This document shows positions 22,263 to 35,140 of a stretch of 64,000 nucleotides of DNA, one piece after another. A program made the position numbers and the translations under genes. Location of the stretch: positions 248,001 through 312,000 of the forward strand of contig BSBM01001439.1 of assembly GCA_027924585.1 (NCBI GenBank), given 5' to 3'. The notes under the pieces were generated by a model that had not been told where the DNA came from, did no database searches, and was given only the letters and a program-made list of their open reading frames with translations. This DNA is from Larix kaempferi. Taxonomy: Eukaryota; Streptophyta; Pinopsida; Pinales; Pinaceae. Positions within the stretch are counted from its first letter, which is position 1. Each line of letters begins with the position of its first letter.

Positions 22263-24340
22263 CTCCCTGTCAGGTCTTGGGACTGCATCCCAAACAGCTT
22301 CTTCATGATCTACGGATCATGGCATTCCATTTCTTCATCCCAGATCCTGGGAACTTCAATATCTTCAATAGATATCTTTCTTGCTGGAACAAATGTTGTA
22401 GTCCTTTTGTAGAAGATGGCATATGATCTTTCCTACACAATAAGTTAAATTGCATGATTAGAAAACATCTTATAGTTTTCAGAACAAATTCTTACACATA
22501 AAGAAATATGCCATACAGTCATGCAATTATCTTAGCCAATGCTTCAATACAACATTTATCCATATCCCGTAACTTTCTAGATGCCTTCCAATCTCTACCA
22601 GAACATTGTTAAGAGTGTGCACAACTCCCAACATGTCAGCAAAGAGGTTTCATTCTAGATAAGTAGCAATGGAATGTTGTACAGTGCCATAGGCTACTTA
22701 CCCATGCATATTAGTAGTATACTGTTCATCAATGCAATTATTCTAATATGCATAATACACAACCTAATTCTAGGAACATCAGTATATACATTATTGAACA
22801 GTATTATTTAAGAAATGACAATTCAAATACTTATCTTTGTTTGTTCGTTGGGTGGACTCCCTCTGAGTCTTTGCTTCCTTGCAGGAGCTGCTGGAGTCCT
22901 AATCTGAGGTAGCTTCTTCTACACCTTTCTGTTGTGAAATGTAGAGAGATGATCAACTCCCTCTGAATATCTGCATCCTTGCAGAAACTACTGAAGTGTG
23001 CTCCTTTGCTTTCTTGCAGGAACAACTAGAGTGTGCTCCTTTGCTTTCTGGCAGGAGCAACTGGAGTGTGCTCCCTCTTGATCTTTGCTTCCTGAATTAC
23101 CTGTTATTGAACTCATATTCATCCTTGGTCCCTATGCATGCTTATTAGTATCATGAATGTGTTATCCTTGTGATCTCATATAAAATCATACATTCATTAG
23201 TATACTATTAAAACACAATAATCTCAAGCATGTATAGTCATGATCATTTCAAACAGAAATAATAAGCATGAGCATTCAAGGATTCTTATGGTTAGTCAAA
23301 TCATAAGAAACATAACATGTCTAAACCTGTAATTACTCAAGCCTATGACTCTTCAGGTTAGTTGAATCATCAATCAAGATAAGAGATATAAAATGCATAA
23401 AACCTGTGATTATTCAAGCCTATACTTTCATGATTCTTCTGGTTAGTCATATCATCAATTATAATAATATACATCCAACCATGATTGATTCAAACCTATG
23501 ACTTCATGAATAATTATTATCAACAACAGTATAAGATCCTAACACAAGGTAGGATTTTAGCTTGATATAGGAAAAACATACCTGGATTAGCATGCTAGCT
23601 ATTTATGTCTAACATACCCGCATAATGTCTTCTGGTTCTCTTTAGTGACTTGTGCTAGTAACCTGCATGTCTCATAAGTTAACCATTATAAAACTAAGTT
23701 ATACATACCTCGAGAATGGATCTTCTATGAGATCCATGGCAATGGATGAATCTTTGTCCTCATGATCATATGTTCTTGAACTAGAACATGATTTGTCTTC
23801 TTGGTGTACCTTTCATGTTAGTAGACAACATAAAACTCATACAACATCACAATGTGTTAGTACAAACATAAGTTTCATACTCCTAATAAATGAATGACTT
23901 CTATCATGCATTCATAATTTTATTAAGGTGATATGACAAGTCTAAAATCAAGATTGTACTAACCGTGATAATATGAAGACAAGCATACCATAAACTTAAT
24001 TATGAACAAATCTCAAAACATACCTCGATGAGTCATACCTGTCGAGATCACTTGTAATCTTCTTATGTAAGGCCTTAGCCTCATCTCCCTCTGAAACAGG
24101 AACTTCTTCACTTATGCAAGTGACCAATCCATCTTCTTCTAGGATTAACCCAATCCACTTGATTTGCAAGAACTGGACCTTGAGCTGGATATGGGTTTGT
24201 CAGAGAAACCCCAAAAATTCAAACTTTGAATTTCAAACTTCTGATAGGATAGAAATATGTGCCTTGATGAGCTGATCAAGTTGGTATATTCAGAATTTGA
24301 AAACTGCAAAGTTTCACTCCTCAATTTTGCCTTTGAAACT
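22263..24340. other. Copia-1 interior without coding content
   Basis: No gag, protease or integrase motif was found in any frame, although this is where they should lie. From 22850 to 23090 short phrases recur (CTTTGCTTYCTKGCAGGAGC, ACTRGAGTGTGCTCC), and at 23340-23540 phrases such as TATGACTTCATGA recur, so parts are degenerate repeats. The remainder is AT-rich. Confidence 0.6.
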
Positions 24341-24344
24341 TCTA

Positions 24345-24665
24345 GATTCACTGGACGTGACCCTGAACTGGGGTTTGATGAAGCCCACTCTTTTTCCCCA
24401 TCAAAATGTTTGATCCAAAGCTCTAAGCTTCTATTTTTCTGAGGAGCTTCCAGCCGTGGTCACAGATTTCAAAAATTCTCATTTTTACAGAAGCCCTAAT
24501 TTTCCACTTTTCTGATCAAAGTCCTGAACTAGGGTCTAATCAAGCCCAGCCTTCTTCCCAACCAAAAATTCTCATCTTGGTCTCTAAATTTCTATTTTTA
24601 TGAGTAGCATCCAGCCGTGGTCTCCGATTACAAAAATTCCAACTTTCTCCAAAGCCCTAAATTCC
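24345..24665. repeat. Copia-1 leader: diverged tandem duplication of about 160 bp
   Basis: The stretch from about 24355 (CCTGAACTGGGGTTTGATGA) to 24505 recurs from about 24520 (CCTGAACTAGGGTCTAATCA) to 24665. Shared blocks include CATCCAGCCGTGGTC and GAAGCCCTAAATTCC-like ends. The copies have diverged by about 20%. Confidence 0.8.
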
Positions 24666-24763
24666 GGAAGCCATGAATGAAGGTACCAAAAAATAATTAT
24701 GTTTTGATAGAAATATGTACCTAATTGTTTCTGGTGTAACTCCGAAATTTTTGATCCACAGGG

Positions 24764-25139
24764 TCTGAAAAAGTTTCCTGAGATAGCCTGACCTGTTATC
24801 TTTCCATCCTGACAGGTCTGACCTCAATTGGATTCTCTGAGAGAGAGTTATGCCAAATGTCGCAACGTGACCTGTTTTGGGATAAAACAGGAGAGCGAAC
24901 TTGTACGGCGTGCCACGTGTCACTGTTTTAACTTCGGCCTCTGAAAACGTTTTCTGAGATAGCTAGGCCTGTTACCTTTCCATCCTGACAGGTCTGACCT
25001 CAATTGGACTCTCTGAGAGAGAGTTATGCCAAATGTCGTAACGTGACCTGTTTATGGGATAATACAGGAGAGCGAACTTGTACGGCGTGCCACGTGTCAC
25101 TGTTTGACCTTCGGCCTCTGAAAAAGTTTTCTGAGATAG
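24764..25139. repeat. Copia-1 leader: 176/177-bp tandem duplication plus partial third unit
   Basis: Units start TCTGAAAA at 24764, 24940 and 25117. Units 1 and 2 share long blocks (TTTCCATCCTGACAGGTCTG, GAGAGAGAGTTATGCCAAAT, TTGTACGGCGTGCCACGTGT). The third stops after about 23 bp. Each full unit carries a CACGTG palindrome. Confidence 0.95.
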
Positions 25140-25489
25140 TACAGACTATGTACTACCTGTCACTTTTTACGAAATTTCATTTGGAGCTTCCTATCCCAAG
25201 TTATGACCTTTTTCCCAAGGTCACCTGATTTTGACTCAGATCTGGAAGAGGCAGAAACCCTATATTGTACAGATCATAAATCACAAAGTACAACGAATTA
25301 GAGGTTGTCCTTTGGACACAAGATACCTGGAGATCTTAGCTTCGTCCTGTATCAATTTCAGATCCGAAAACTTTTCCAAAACGTATTTATATCGAAAGTG
25401 CTACGATGACTGGTTTTTGCTATATCAAGCCCTAGCATCGTAAGTGCAACAAGTGTCATACATGCCATATCATGCCTTCTTTCAGGCTA

Positions 25490-25501
25490 GCTCTGATACC
25501 A
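25490..25501 (-). other. Copia-1 primer-binding site (initiator tRNA-Met)
   Basis: On the minus strand TGGTATCAGAGC follows the CA end of the 5' LTR directly. This is the standard copia primer-binding sequence, complementary to the 3' end of initiator tRNA-Met. Confidence 0.97.
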
Positions 25502-26138
25502 TGTTAAATTTTCTGAATTTACTTTAATATGATCTAGGATCTTAACTGAGAGAACAACATGTACAGCATATCAATCATGGAGACAATAATGCAAGCACAC
25601 AAGAGACACAAAGATTTACTTGGGGAAAACCATAAAGGTGAAAAACCCCAATAACTTCCTCAGAGATAGATAGAGCAATGATACAACCAACCAAGAGATA
25701 GACATAACCTAGCAGCAGATCCTCCTCCTCCATAAGTGCGCCTCTCCTCCTTGAGAGCATGTGTGAGAAGTGAGTGAGTAAATAGAGTGCCTCCCGCACT
25801 CTATTTATACTTGACTTGACTTGCCTTTTTACCTAACTCATGTCGGCTTGAACTTAACCACATAACATAATGCTGAGTGGGCCGACCCCCAATAGGGTGG
25901 TCTAATAACCCTTTGACCCACATGGCCGACCCCCAATAGGGTGGTCTAATAACCCTTTGACCCACATGACTTATACAGGGCCGACCCCAAATAAGGTGGT
26001 CTAATAACCCATCAAGTATAAGTTACGACACTTACAATATAAATGACGACACTTCCTTATAGAGGAATAATACCATCTCTATAGGAATACAATATACATA
26101 TATGTGAAATACATTCCGAAGTTACATATACATCAACA
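25502..26138 (-). repeat. Copia-1 5' LTR
   Basis: 637 bp with TG...CA ends, 99.4% identical to 19023-19659 by direct comparison. Being the upstream LTR in minus orientation, it should carry the promoter. Confidence 0.97.
25801..25810 (-). promoter_or_regulatory. TATA box in the Copia-1 5' LTR
   Basis: GTATAAATAG on the minus strand is a near-ideal plant TATA box inside the 5' LTR, with transcription expected to start about 30 bp downstream, near 25770. The same box is at 19322-19331 in the 3' LTR. Confidence 0.6.
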
Positions 26139-26143
26139 CCTAT
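26139..26143. repeat. Copia-1 target-site duplication, right copy (CCTAT)
   Basis: Matches 19018-19022 exactly. Confidence 0.95.
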
Positions 26144-27118
26144 GGGATGTGAATCCCTTCACCTAAATCGTCCCTCAGGATATCACCATCCCATTCCCAG
26201 GAATCCCATGCAAGAACTTGGACTAGCATATAGTGGTTCCCAATGTAGAAGCAAGGGCAATATCTGTCAGACTACCCTCTAGAAAAGGATACTAGGTTTC
26301 TCTCTAGGGGTATCCTACAACAAGAACTCAATCCCAACACAGTATCAATACTGTCAACACTCACAACACAATGATATAGCAAAATTCAAGTGATCCAAGC
26401 TTAGTATTAGCCTCATCAAGGAGAGAGCACATGAATTTATAGGAGATAGAGTCAATTTGAACCAAGGCAAGCTCACTTAGATCAAGAGGAGGGGTTAACT
26501 CAACCATAAGGTAGAAAACTCACCAGGGCAACTTAAATTAGTGTGTGGACCACTCAATCATGAAGGGGGAACTCGAATTAAGGAGAGCGGAGGCTCAAGT
26601 GGAGGTTACTTAACCCAAAATAGCTCCATGAGGAGGAGTTACTCAAAAAATGGATGAGTGGAAACCAAAAATAACCCAAGGGGGGTGTATGAGGAGATAT
26701 GGAGTCTCATTAATGAGTTGGAGGCACAAAAACAGGATAGCATATCATCAAGAGGGAGAAATATGAGGAATAGAGGCCCATAAATTACTAGGCATGAAAA
26801 TAGGAAAAAATCTCTTCATGAAGGTGCACTTACCAAGTGGGACCCACAAAACCATTAAGGAGGGCGCATAAGGTAGAAAGGGGTCCACTAAACCATAATC
26901 CAATCTCCAATAGATCTCCCAAGTAAACAATAATCAAAAGTAGGATCCATTGTACAATGTTAGGGTGAGCAACAACTCCTAAACCCCAACCCCCTCACTT
27001 GTGGAACCATGGCGTCCCATACTCTTTTAGTTGTCTCCGTTGAGCTAGTTTTATTTAGTTAATAATAATCATCAACAATTATAATAATAAAAATAATATT
27101 AGCACCAAATTCCATAGT

Positions 27119-27176
27119 CACATCAACAAACAAATAATCATAGGTCCATATTCACATCAACAAACAAATAATCATA
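27119..27176. repeat. 34-bp period duplication
   Basis: CACATCAACAAACAAATAAT(CATA) occurs identically at 27119 and 27153, separated by 10 bp. Confidence 0.9.
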
Positions 27177-27503
27177 ATTCCAATGGTTAACAACTGGGGT
27201 ATTATAAAAAAAATCTTGCAACAAGGGTCTAGATTTCATGATTTAAAGTCGTGATCAGCAATATAGCTTGATGGATGGTTTTATAAAGCTCTTTCAAGGG
27301 CTTAACATGGTTTTCACAATTGAGGAATTTGTGGGTTAATAAAAATAGCTCGATCGAGCAATATAGTCTATCTTTAAGGATATGCCTATTAAGAGTTAAT
27401 GAAAAGGGAGTCTTAATCCTCAATATATTTTTTTGGTTTTTGTTAAAGATAATGTTGTTTACAGTATATGTGAAATGTAAATTTTTAATTAAATAATAAG
27501 ATA

Positions 27504-27508
<5 letters not shown>

Positions 27509-27541
<33 letters not shown>

Positions 27542-27542
27542 A
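27509..27542. repeat. (GT)n(AT)n microsatellite
   Basis: About 12 GT units pass into about 5 AT units. Confidence 0.97.
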
Positions 27543-28189
27543 TGATAGTAAATTGCCGTTCAAACTAATGTAAAAATATGCATTCTATTGTTTGATGGGA
27601 AATTATTATTAAATGATTGTCGTCCAAAACCCATCAAAACAAAGGTAAACATAGAATATGAAAAGAAATAAATGCATGGTAGGTTAAATAGGAAATATTA
27701 GGGTATGTACACCTCTTTAGACTTTATCAGTTGCATCACTATGCAGAGGGAGGTACCTTGTCCACAAACAAGGGGGTATCATACACCAAATTGGTGTCTG
27801 GTTTGGTTGTGACCTTAAAAATAATTTTTTATTATTATTATAAAAAAATTACAAGGATATTAGTAACCGGATATTAAAATCTCGAAAGGGAAGTCAAGTT
27901 CATTGGAGACTGAAATCTAAACGTGTCTAGACTAAAGAAAGATATACAAACTATTTCCACGGGCTAGAGAATGTGAGGAGAGTTAGAGATAATGTAAAGG
28001 ATATAACTTTGGTGTGTAGTTTAAGGATACGTACCCATAACGTCCACTCGAAAATAGAACCTCCATTGTTCTTTCTTCTCCTTATCTATATTTTCTTTAA
28101 TTAGGTTTCTCTAGTTGGCATCCTAGAAGAATGAAGGAAAATTATTAGAAACCTTTTATGCAAGGTGGAAAACAATGTACTAGGTTAGA

Positions 28190-28330
28190 AATTGCATAGT
28201 TTCTTGGGACACACTCCATGATGTAATGGGAGGGATAGGCATAAGGCATCTAGAGGATATGGATTTTGAAATGAGAACAAAATATTTATAGAACTCAAAT
28301 CATTAGAGTCACATTCACATAAGCCAAGAT
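28190..28330 (+). pseudogene. LINE scrap (post-RT region)
   Basis: One plus-strand frame reads SWDTLHDVMGGIGIRHLEDM then DFEMRTKYL, resembling the conserved W...GGLGIR.L..MN.A...K..W stretch downstream of LINE RT. The match is short and the flanks are too decayed to extend it. Confidence 0.45.
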
Positions 28331-30869
28331 AGTGGATAGAGAAGGTATATCAATCATAAGGAAATGTTTGATAGGTAGTTACATCAATTATTTAGTAGAT
28401 ATATCAATGCAGGAATAAGAGAACCCAATTATATGGTTGGAGTGGAACAAAAACATGAGATTTTATTCAAGATCTAATATCAAAGTTTGACATATTGAAG
28501 AAGGATTTAAAGGGATTGATTCCTTTCAATCAAACCTAAAAGATGTATTGATCTCAAGAAGAGACAAGTGATTACTAAAACTATGATATCACAATAGTTT
28601 TCCAATACTTTTGAAATGATTCCTTTGTAAGATCATAGTTTGTGGTCAACAAATGTACATAATTAATAATATGTGAATAAGGATTGTTTCATAGAAGTAT
28701 CTTGAGATCATGTTTATGGAAATACTTTTAATTATTTCCCATTACATGATATAGGTGTAGTTTTTTAATGTTTATTTTCTATTAATAATAATATGGGTTG
28801 GTAGGGAATAACATCTTTTGTAAGCACCTTAAAGACAAGGAATCATATATTTTTAGGACTTCCATCCACATGAGATTTAATAGCCAACCTCCTCATTTGA
28901 ACAGGGAATTGTTAGACCACGTGTTCAACCTCTTTGTGATGTATTCAACCAAAGTAAAACACTCTATATGGATGGTAATTATTTGAACTATTTGAGGGAC
29001 ACATACTAGGTTTAACTTGCAAGAAAACCCTATGTATCATCATCCTTCAATCATTCTTGAGAGGTATTGAAGGGCTCTAATTGAGGAAACAAAGGAGAAG
29101 GAAATGAGAAAAGAAGGAAATATGCTACCATAAGGAAGGAGGTAGATGATATATTTAATTGGATATGTTGATTTATTTTATTTCTACAAAAAAAAATTCT
29201 ATATTTGACCTAGTTTAAACTTTTGGCAATCTCAAACATACCTCAAAGGTCATGCAGATGAGATTAGAGAAACATGACTAGCACAAACTTGTCCATGTTG
29301 CCTACATCAAATTGATTGGAAGAATCACAAACACCGAATACTTAGTCTAGTATTTTATTACTAATTAAGATATTTCAACTTTATTTAACTACATTTGATA
29401 ATTAAAATTTGCAATGTTATGCAATGCAAGGGAATAAATACAATACCCCACCCTCCCAAGAAGAACTAAAACTCATGTTCAATTTTAGTTTTAAAGTCAT
29501 GGTTAAACATTGGGAATGTATGGCATGTCAAGTCTTATAGTCAATGTTGAGGTAATTAAAATTGTTGTATTTCAAATGTTCATTATTTTTGAAATTGAAT
29601 CACTATTGATGATTTCCTATAAATTAATCTCTTCATTTGTTGAATGGAGGAGAACACTAGCGATAATGAGGCCAACAAAGGAAAACAACCCCATGATTTC
29701 AAGTAAAATTGAATTTAAGGCGATTATCATTATTTAGTTTTTTTCAGTATACTTCTATACTTTTCTTGTTTTAGGAGTTGAGCTTATAAACAAGGATGCT
29801 AGAAGACAAGAAGAAGATATTTCCCAAAACATTGTCCTGACTAGTTTACTAGGTAATGAAAAATGTACTTATACTTATATTGAACTATTAAATGAATCAC
29901 TAACCATATCACTTTAACACTTTTTGTAATACATGTTAATTCCACTTGGCCTAGATGTGGCATGGGATGTGTATTTCATTCTAGTTAGTAACATAAATCA
30001 ATAGAAGGAGAGAATCAATAAAATCAAGGGCAAGAAAATGTAATGAAAGAATCTTGTAAATGCAAATCAATACAAACTAGTTAGAATGATAGTAGCTTAT
30101 ATATGAAGATACACGTGTTGGTTATGCTCATTTGCAAGAAAACATTACAAGAAGATTAAAGTGACTTTTAAATGAAAGTATGATACTATGGGATGAAAAA
30201 ACCTTAATTATCCAAAACCCTAACCCTATGAAATGATGTGGCAAAAGGAATGTCGGCCATGAGGAAGCTATTCGATATGTCAACTTCTCAGGTGTGTAAC
30301 ATTTGAATACAAACTCAATTGAGTGTGTTTCTTGGATTTTTAGAAATATTAATTTATGCTCTTTGAGTTTGGTAGTCCATGAAATCTAAACTACCAAAAA
30401 TACAAGGGAAATTCCTAAAAAATGCATAAAATTTTTGAAACTTGAAAAACTGTAATAAAAGTGGCAAGATGTGGAACCATCCTAAATAAGTGAAATAGGT
30501 GGGTGGTCACCATTATACACCTAGAAAATTTGTACCGCGTTAGGAATAAATGGTTCCAATTTATGAAGTTCCTCCATTAGATGGGGAATCTTCTATTGAA
30601 TTTGACTACTAGTGAGCCACTTGCCCTGTGATGAGGTTTCCCTACTTTGATGACATGATAGAGTTGTGTGTTATGTTGGTAGGTGCCATTTATCTTGACA
30701 TAAGTGATTCGATCAAATTTTTCCTATTCAACTTAGTAGATTGATTTATGTAGGATCCAAGTGCTTGGCCACCTCTGAGGTGTCCAAGAGAGGTGGAAAA
30801 TATATTCAAAGTAGCTCAACATTAAATAAAAGGTGCAAGCCAAGGAAAGAAGGAATGTGACTTAATTTA
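28331..30869. other. AT-rich, no gene supported
   Basis: Short open frames of 62-75 codons only, none with a recognised motif. Part could be further LINE 3' sequence. Confidence 0.4.
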
Positions 30870-33800
30870 AAAACATTCTCACCCATAGCCTTGATGATGG
30901 TGTAAGGCTCATAGTAGAGTGGATGGAGATTTCTATGGGGTTTTATGAGGCTCTCTTATGCAAATGAAGTCATACCTTATCTCCCAAGCAAAAATTGCAT
31001 GCAACTTGATGTTGATCATGGTATTGCTTATACTTGGAATTGGATTTCTATAAAATACCATGAAATTAATATCGGATGTGTTGGACCCATTCAATAAATT
31101 TGGCTTCTCGATTAGCCTTGGTCTAATCATGGTAGAATTATTCTTATGTAGATACAATGGGTACTAGTGGTGGAATGTAGTTAGTTTGATCAATTTGGCA
31201 TACATCATTGACAACAAGATGGATCATAAAGTACTCGGGAACCTACCATATTGATCGAAAATAATGGTTTGTGGGAACCCAAAATAAACACAAACATACT
31301 CAAAGAATATATTAGCAATAACCTCTACTGTGATGATATTCTTATAGGGCATCAAAATCGCCACTATCTTCTCCAATTTGAAGTGCCCTACCACCCAATT
31401 GTATTGAATCTCCAAAATCATCTTATTATGCTCTCTTGAAGGAACACAAAGATGGTCAGTATGGAATAACTTCATTTTGGAGATGGAATTTTGGGACCGA
31501 TTTTCTTGTATCTAGTGTTCAATAGGTAACAACAAATTCAAGGTCATTGTCATACAATTGGGCCACCCGGAGGTCCCATGTCCACAAGAGTTGAGAATTA
31601 TAGTCAATGCCATAACCAAAGGTTGGATATGGTAGTTTTTAATGTGATATGTACTTCCCTCATTGTACTTGATGTTGAGGAATTGTTGTAGGTATTTGGA
31701 CCTCTTATGATGGTAGTCACTCTATAAATTTATTTGCATCTGTATGAACTTCGAGGGCTTGTTATTAATGTGGATGATAGTCTCCTTCCATGGGAAGCAA
31801 TGCTTCCATTGGCCACAAACCTACAATATGGAGTGCATATCCTTGTCATAGGCAGGGTACCTCCAAACCACATAAGAGAGTGTCTCACTACGAAAGGTCA
31901 CCAAAATGTATACACTGAGTGAGGCAAAAACCAACAACATAAAAGAAGCATATGTATCAATATTGAAGGGTTGTTGCAAGTCTGGTAGAGTGATTATTGG
32001 GTTTAAACAAAGGAAATTTTTCAGATCCTTGAAGTATTTATGTTGTGATTCAAACCAAGCCAACCTTAGGTTGTCTCATTAACCCATTAGCGGGTTTAGA
32101 GAATGTTGTTGTTGGTTTAGTCGTGGATGTCATAGGTTCGACTTGTGGTACAAATGGTGCGACCAACCTAGAAGGGGAAACAGCCGAAATAGGAACAAAC
32201 TTATAGTGGGTGATGGGTTTTGAAGACATCTCAGGGTATGGTGGTGTAAGGTACCACATAGGTATACCCAAGGTTAACCCAGGTAGAGTCAACTGATCCA
32301 TCACTGGTGTCCCATGCACTCTCGTGGGGGGGTATAAGAATGGGATTTGGAAGATAGGAGGTACCGATGAACTCAACATTTTCTCAACGCCATGGCTCAG
32401 CGGAGGTGTTTATGACGCTATTGAGGGAGAGGTGGACACATTCTTAGCGGTAAAAACTGTGCACATAAGACCATCGGTTGATACAGGAATCTCAGGTGGC
32501 GAGCCGGAGTACACCCAAATCAAGTTAGAGTCCTTGTACATTCCTGGGCCAATATCAACATAAGGGGGTTGCTTGTCCCAATGACAGTAGGAAGGACATT
32601 TTTGGGATTGGTGTTGGTATTGGAGTCGTAGTAGTTGAGTTGGTTGAGGGTGACTATTTTCCCATTGAAAGGAAACATCATGATGCGAAATATTGAGGAG
32701 GTGACCGCCTTCATGGCGTACATGCAACTACATCTTAAGAGGATGTTGTAGTTGAGTTGGGCATTGACTACTTTGATATCGTTCATGACCATATTTCCCC
32801 CCAGCTCAATAGGGACATTTTGGTACAGTCCCCGGGGTTGGGATAGTCTTTCGTAATGTGCACAGAGATCAATAGACGAGGGGACTAACTCAAGTGATCC
32901 TAATCGTTTCCAAACATTAGAAGACATGACGCATGTGGATGTCCCTTCATCAATGATACATCGATGAATTGTAATGTTTTTTACCGTAACGGGGATTTGG
33001 AATGGGACTTATGAGGGTAGTCACGGTTCACCTTTGTCGATATCAAAATTCATGAGGTGAAGTCGGAAGGGTCAATGGCACCGAGTGCATTAAGTAATTC
33101 CTTACACTGACTTGGGTAAGACTGTAGTACCTCTAATGTGGACATCACGACGGGTGACTGACCCAAGTCATCCACAATACTGTAATTGTGGGTGGCTTTC
33201 ATATGGGGGTTATTAGGGTAGCGTCGAAATGGGACCTTGGGGATCTATGGGATATGTTTACCACTCGGGTGTGGTATTTTCAAAGGGGCCCCCGAGGGGA
33301 TAGGAACATACTCCACATGGTGGGATTCATGCCTATCATGACATTTATCTCTAGTCTAGAGGTTGACATCCAGTGTGTAGATGTTCTAGAAGGAGCCATC
33401 GTTGGAGGGACAGGGTTCCTACTACTGATTAATGGCCTCTTGATTGGAAAAGGGTTGTTGTAATACAGCAGTTGGGGGTTGTGTAGGGTTAGGGACCTGA
33501 GGGGGATTTACCACTGTCTTCTTCTTGGCCTCCACCAACTATTGACAATGGGGGATAAGAGGTAAATGGTGAGTGTAGTGACCATATTCTCCACGGATGG
33601 AATAGGAGTGATTTGTCCTCAAGTTTGTTTTATTCCCTTGCTTGGGGGGGTTATTAACCCCTACATTTGGGTTTTCCTAGTTCTGGTTATGTTGGGGAGG
33701 GGGGTTTCCCCCTTGCCCCTTTTATTGGTTATGTTTGTTCTTTCCCTTCTTATTCCCTTGATTGTGAGGGTTCTAGGGATTTGCTACATTCAAATGCTCA

Positions 33801-35140
33801 AATTTTTGGGCTTATTGTGACAAAGAGGTTTGAACTAGATTTACCCCCATATGAGGTGTGGGGGATGAACCAATAGGACTTGGAAACAGGTAATAAGGGT
33901 TATACCCCGATGGGGGGGGGGGGGTAAATGTGGTTTGTGATCCATAGTATTTGGATGTAGGATAGACTTGTTCCATTTGTGGTGGAGGTACCATCGATTA
34001 TTGGCTTGCACTGGTATAAGTCATACTATAAGGTCCATACTGCAACTAACCAAGTTGAGGAGTTAGTACAAGAGCAGGGAATGTTGACACAGTAGGAATG
34101 GGTGGGTACTGCAGTTCCATATTGAATGGCATAGAAGTAAGAGGGGGAGGAACCTTTCCTTGGTGGGAAATGAACCCAATAATCCCATCCACCGAATGTG
34201 ACGAACGCGCGGGTGTAGGATCCAATGACCGATGTTGAGGGACAATGGGAAGGATAGTGTATAAATACTCGGATTGTGCATAGATAAGATTGAAATATTG
34301 GGCGTTCATGATGGACTCTTCCTCATTTTCTGACATGGATTTGGCAACATATTTTGCAATGGTCGTTTGGAGTGACTTAATGAACCAATCCAACAGGAAT
34401 GGCGGTTGTATCTCGATTTTACGCAATGTTCAGCATCTACGCCACTCATGGATATGGTCCGTGATGTGTGTAGATGTGTTTTGGCGAAATTCAGTGAGAA
34501 TTTAGAGGCTGGGGTCATGACGAATAGGAAGTTGGAAGTATGTGAGAAATGAGGTGGAAAATGTCACAAAGGTGGAATGGGTCGATCCTGGTAAATTCAC
34601 ATACCATTTGGTTTTCGTCCCGGTGAGGGTTTGCTAGAAGAGGTGAAACCTCACTGAATCTTCCACTATGTTGTTCAAGGAACGCCATAAATGAAAGGAC
34701 ATGACATGGTTGGCAGGGTTGTCCTCTTATTTCCATTCAAATTTAGGGATATCCTAGGGGATCCTAAGTGGCATAGCTGGCCATGTTTGATCATGTGCGA
34801 AAGGTTCATTGATCAATTTGGCCAAATCTAGGAGATTGAGGCTAGCCATGAAAGTTAAGATGAGAGTTGGTCCTACCATTGTATGGTGTGTGTGGTTTCC
34901 ACGATGTGGAGACCAAGGAGGTGTTGAAAATAAAGAGTGACCTCCTACAAGAGATGAGGGATCAAAATGGTCCAAAGGATATTTGAGGGGAGAAAACAAA
35001 GGACAACCTATTCTAAGAGAGGGAGGAGGGGGAGGATTGCCTCTTCCACGAGAGGATGAAGTAAAAGGGTCTACACTTTCTCCAAGAAGAGAAAATGAAT
35101 CAAGAAAGGAGCGACATTGCCTTGACAATCCTATCAATGT
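30870..35140 (-). pseudogene. Ty3/gypsy gag-pol relic, family distinct from the other two
   Basis: Minus-strand order: gag (about 34860-34050: FAHDQTWPAMPLRIP, KWYVNLPGSTHSTF, IYAQSEYLYTILP), a Pro-rich Gag linker (PPPPSGYNPYYLFPSP, about 33900), a knuckle-like IRGEYGHYTHH near 33550 in which the cysteines are replaced, a protease-linked segment with LNYNILLRCSC and PFNGKIVTLNQLNYYDS (about 32750-32630), RNase H (HKYFKDLKNFL, ITLPDLQQPFNIDTYAS, YPAYDKDMHSIL; 32050-31820), an integrase zinc lead-in and core scraps (LCVPSREHNKMI, VYFGFPQTIIFDQYGRF; 31475-31224), and an integrase tail near 30950. The RT palm is missing: RNase H follows almost directly on the post-protease part near 32050. A Tat/Ogre-like affiliation is possible but uncertain. 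Confidence 0.85.
33912..33924. repeat. G13 homopolymer
   Basis: Thirteen consecutive G residues within the Pro-rich gag linker (the minus strand encodes prolines). Such tracts are prone to length errors in sequencing, so a frame change here should not be over-read. Confidence 0.9.

Larger units (their letters stand above)
19023..26138 (-). mobile_element. Copia-1: complete but gutted Ty1/copia element
   Basis: The element is 7116 bp: two 637-bp LTRs (TG...CA) with 4 differences, TSD CCTAT on both sides, a canonical primer-binding site (PBS), a polypurine tract (PPT), and minus-strand orientation. The interior holds only the end of RT and RNase H (21258-22262). The 3.2 kb between the PBS and RT has no recognisable gag, protease or integrase. 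Between RNase H and the 3' LTR lie two tandem-repeat arrays. The low LTR divergence indicates recent integration, while the coding losses mean it could not supply its own proteins. Trans-mobilisation by a related autonomous element is inferred. Confidence 0.95.
26144..28189. other. Flank of Copia-1, no gene seen
   Basis: Continuation of the sequence interrupted at 19022. Contains a 34-bp-period duplication (27119-27176) and a GT/AT microsatellite (27509-27542). No coding frame was recognised. Confidence 0.4.
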
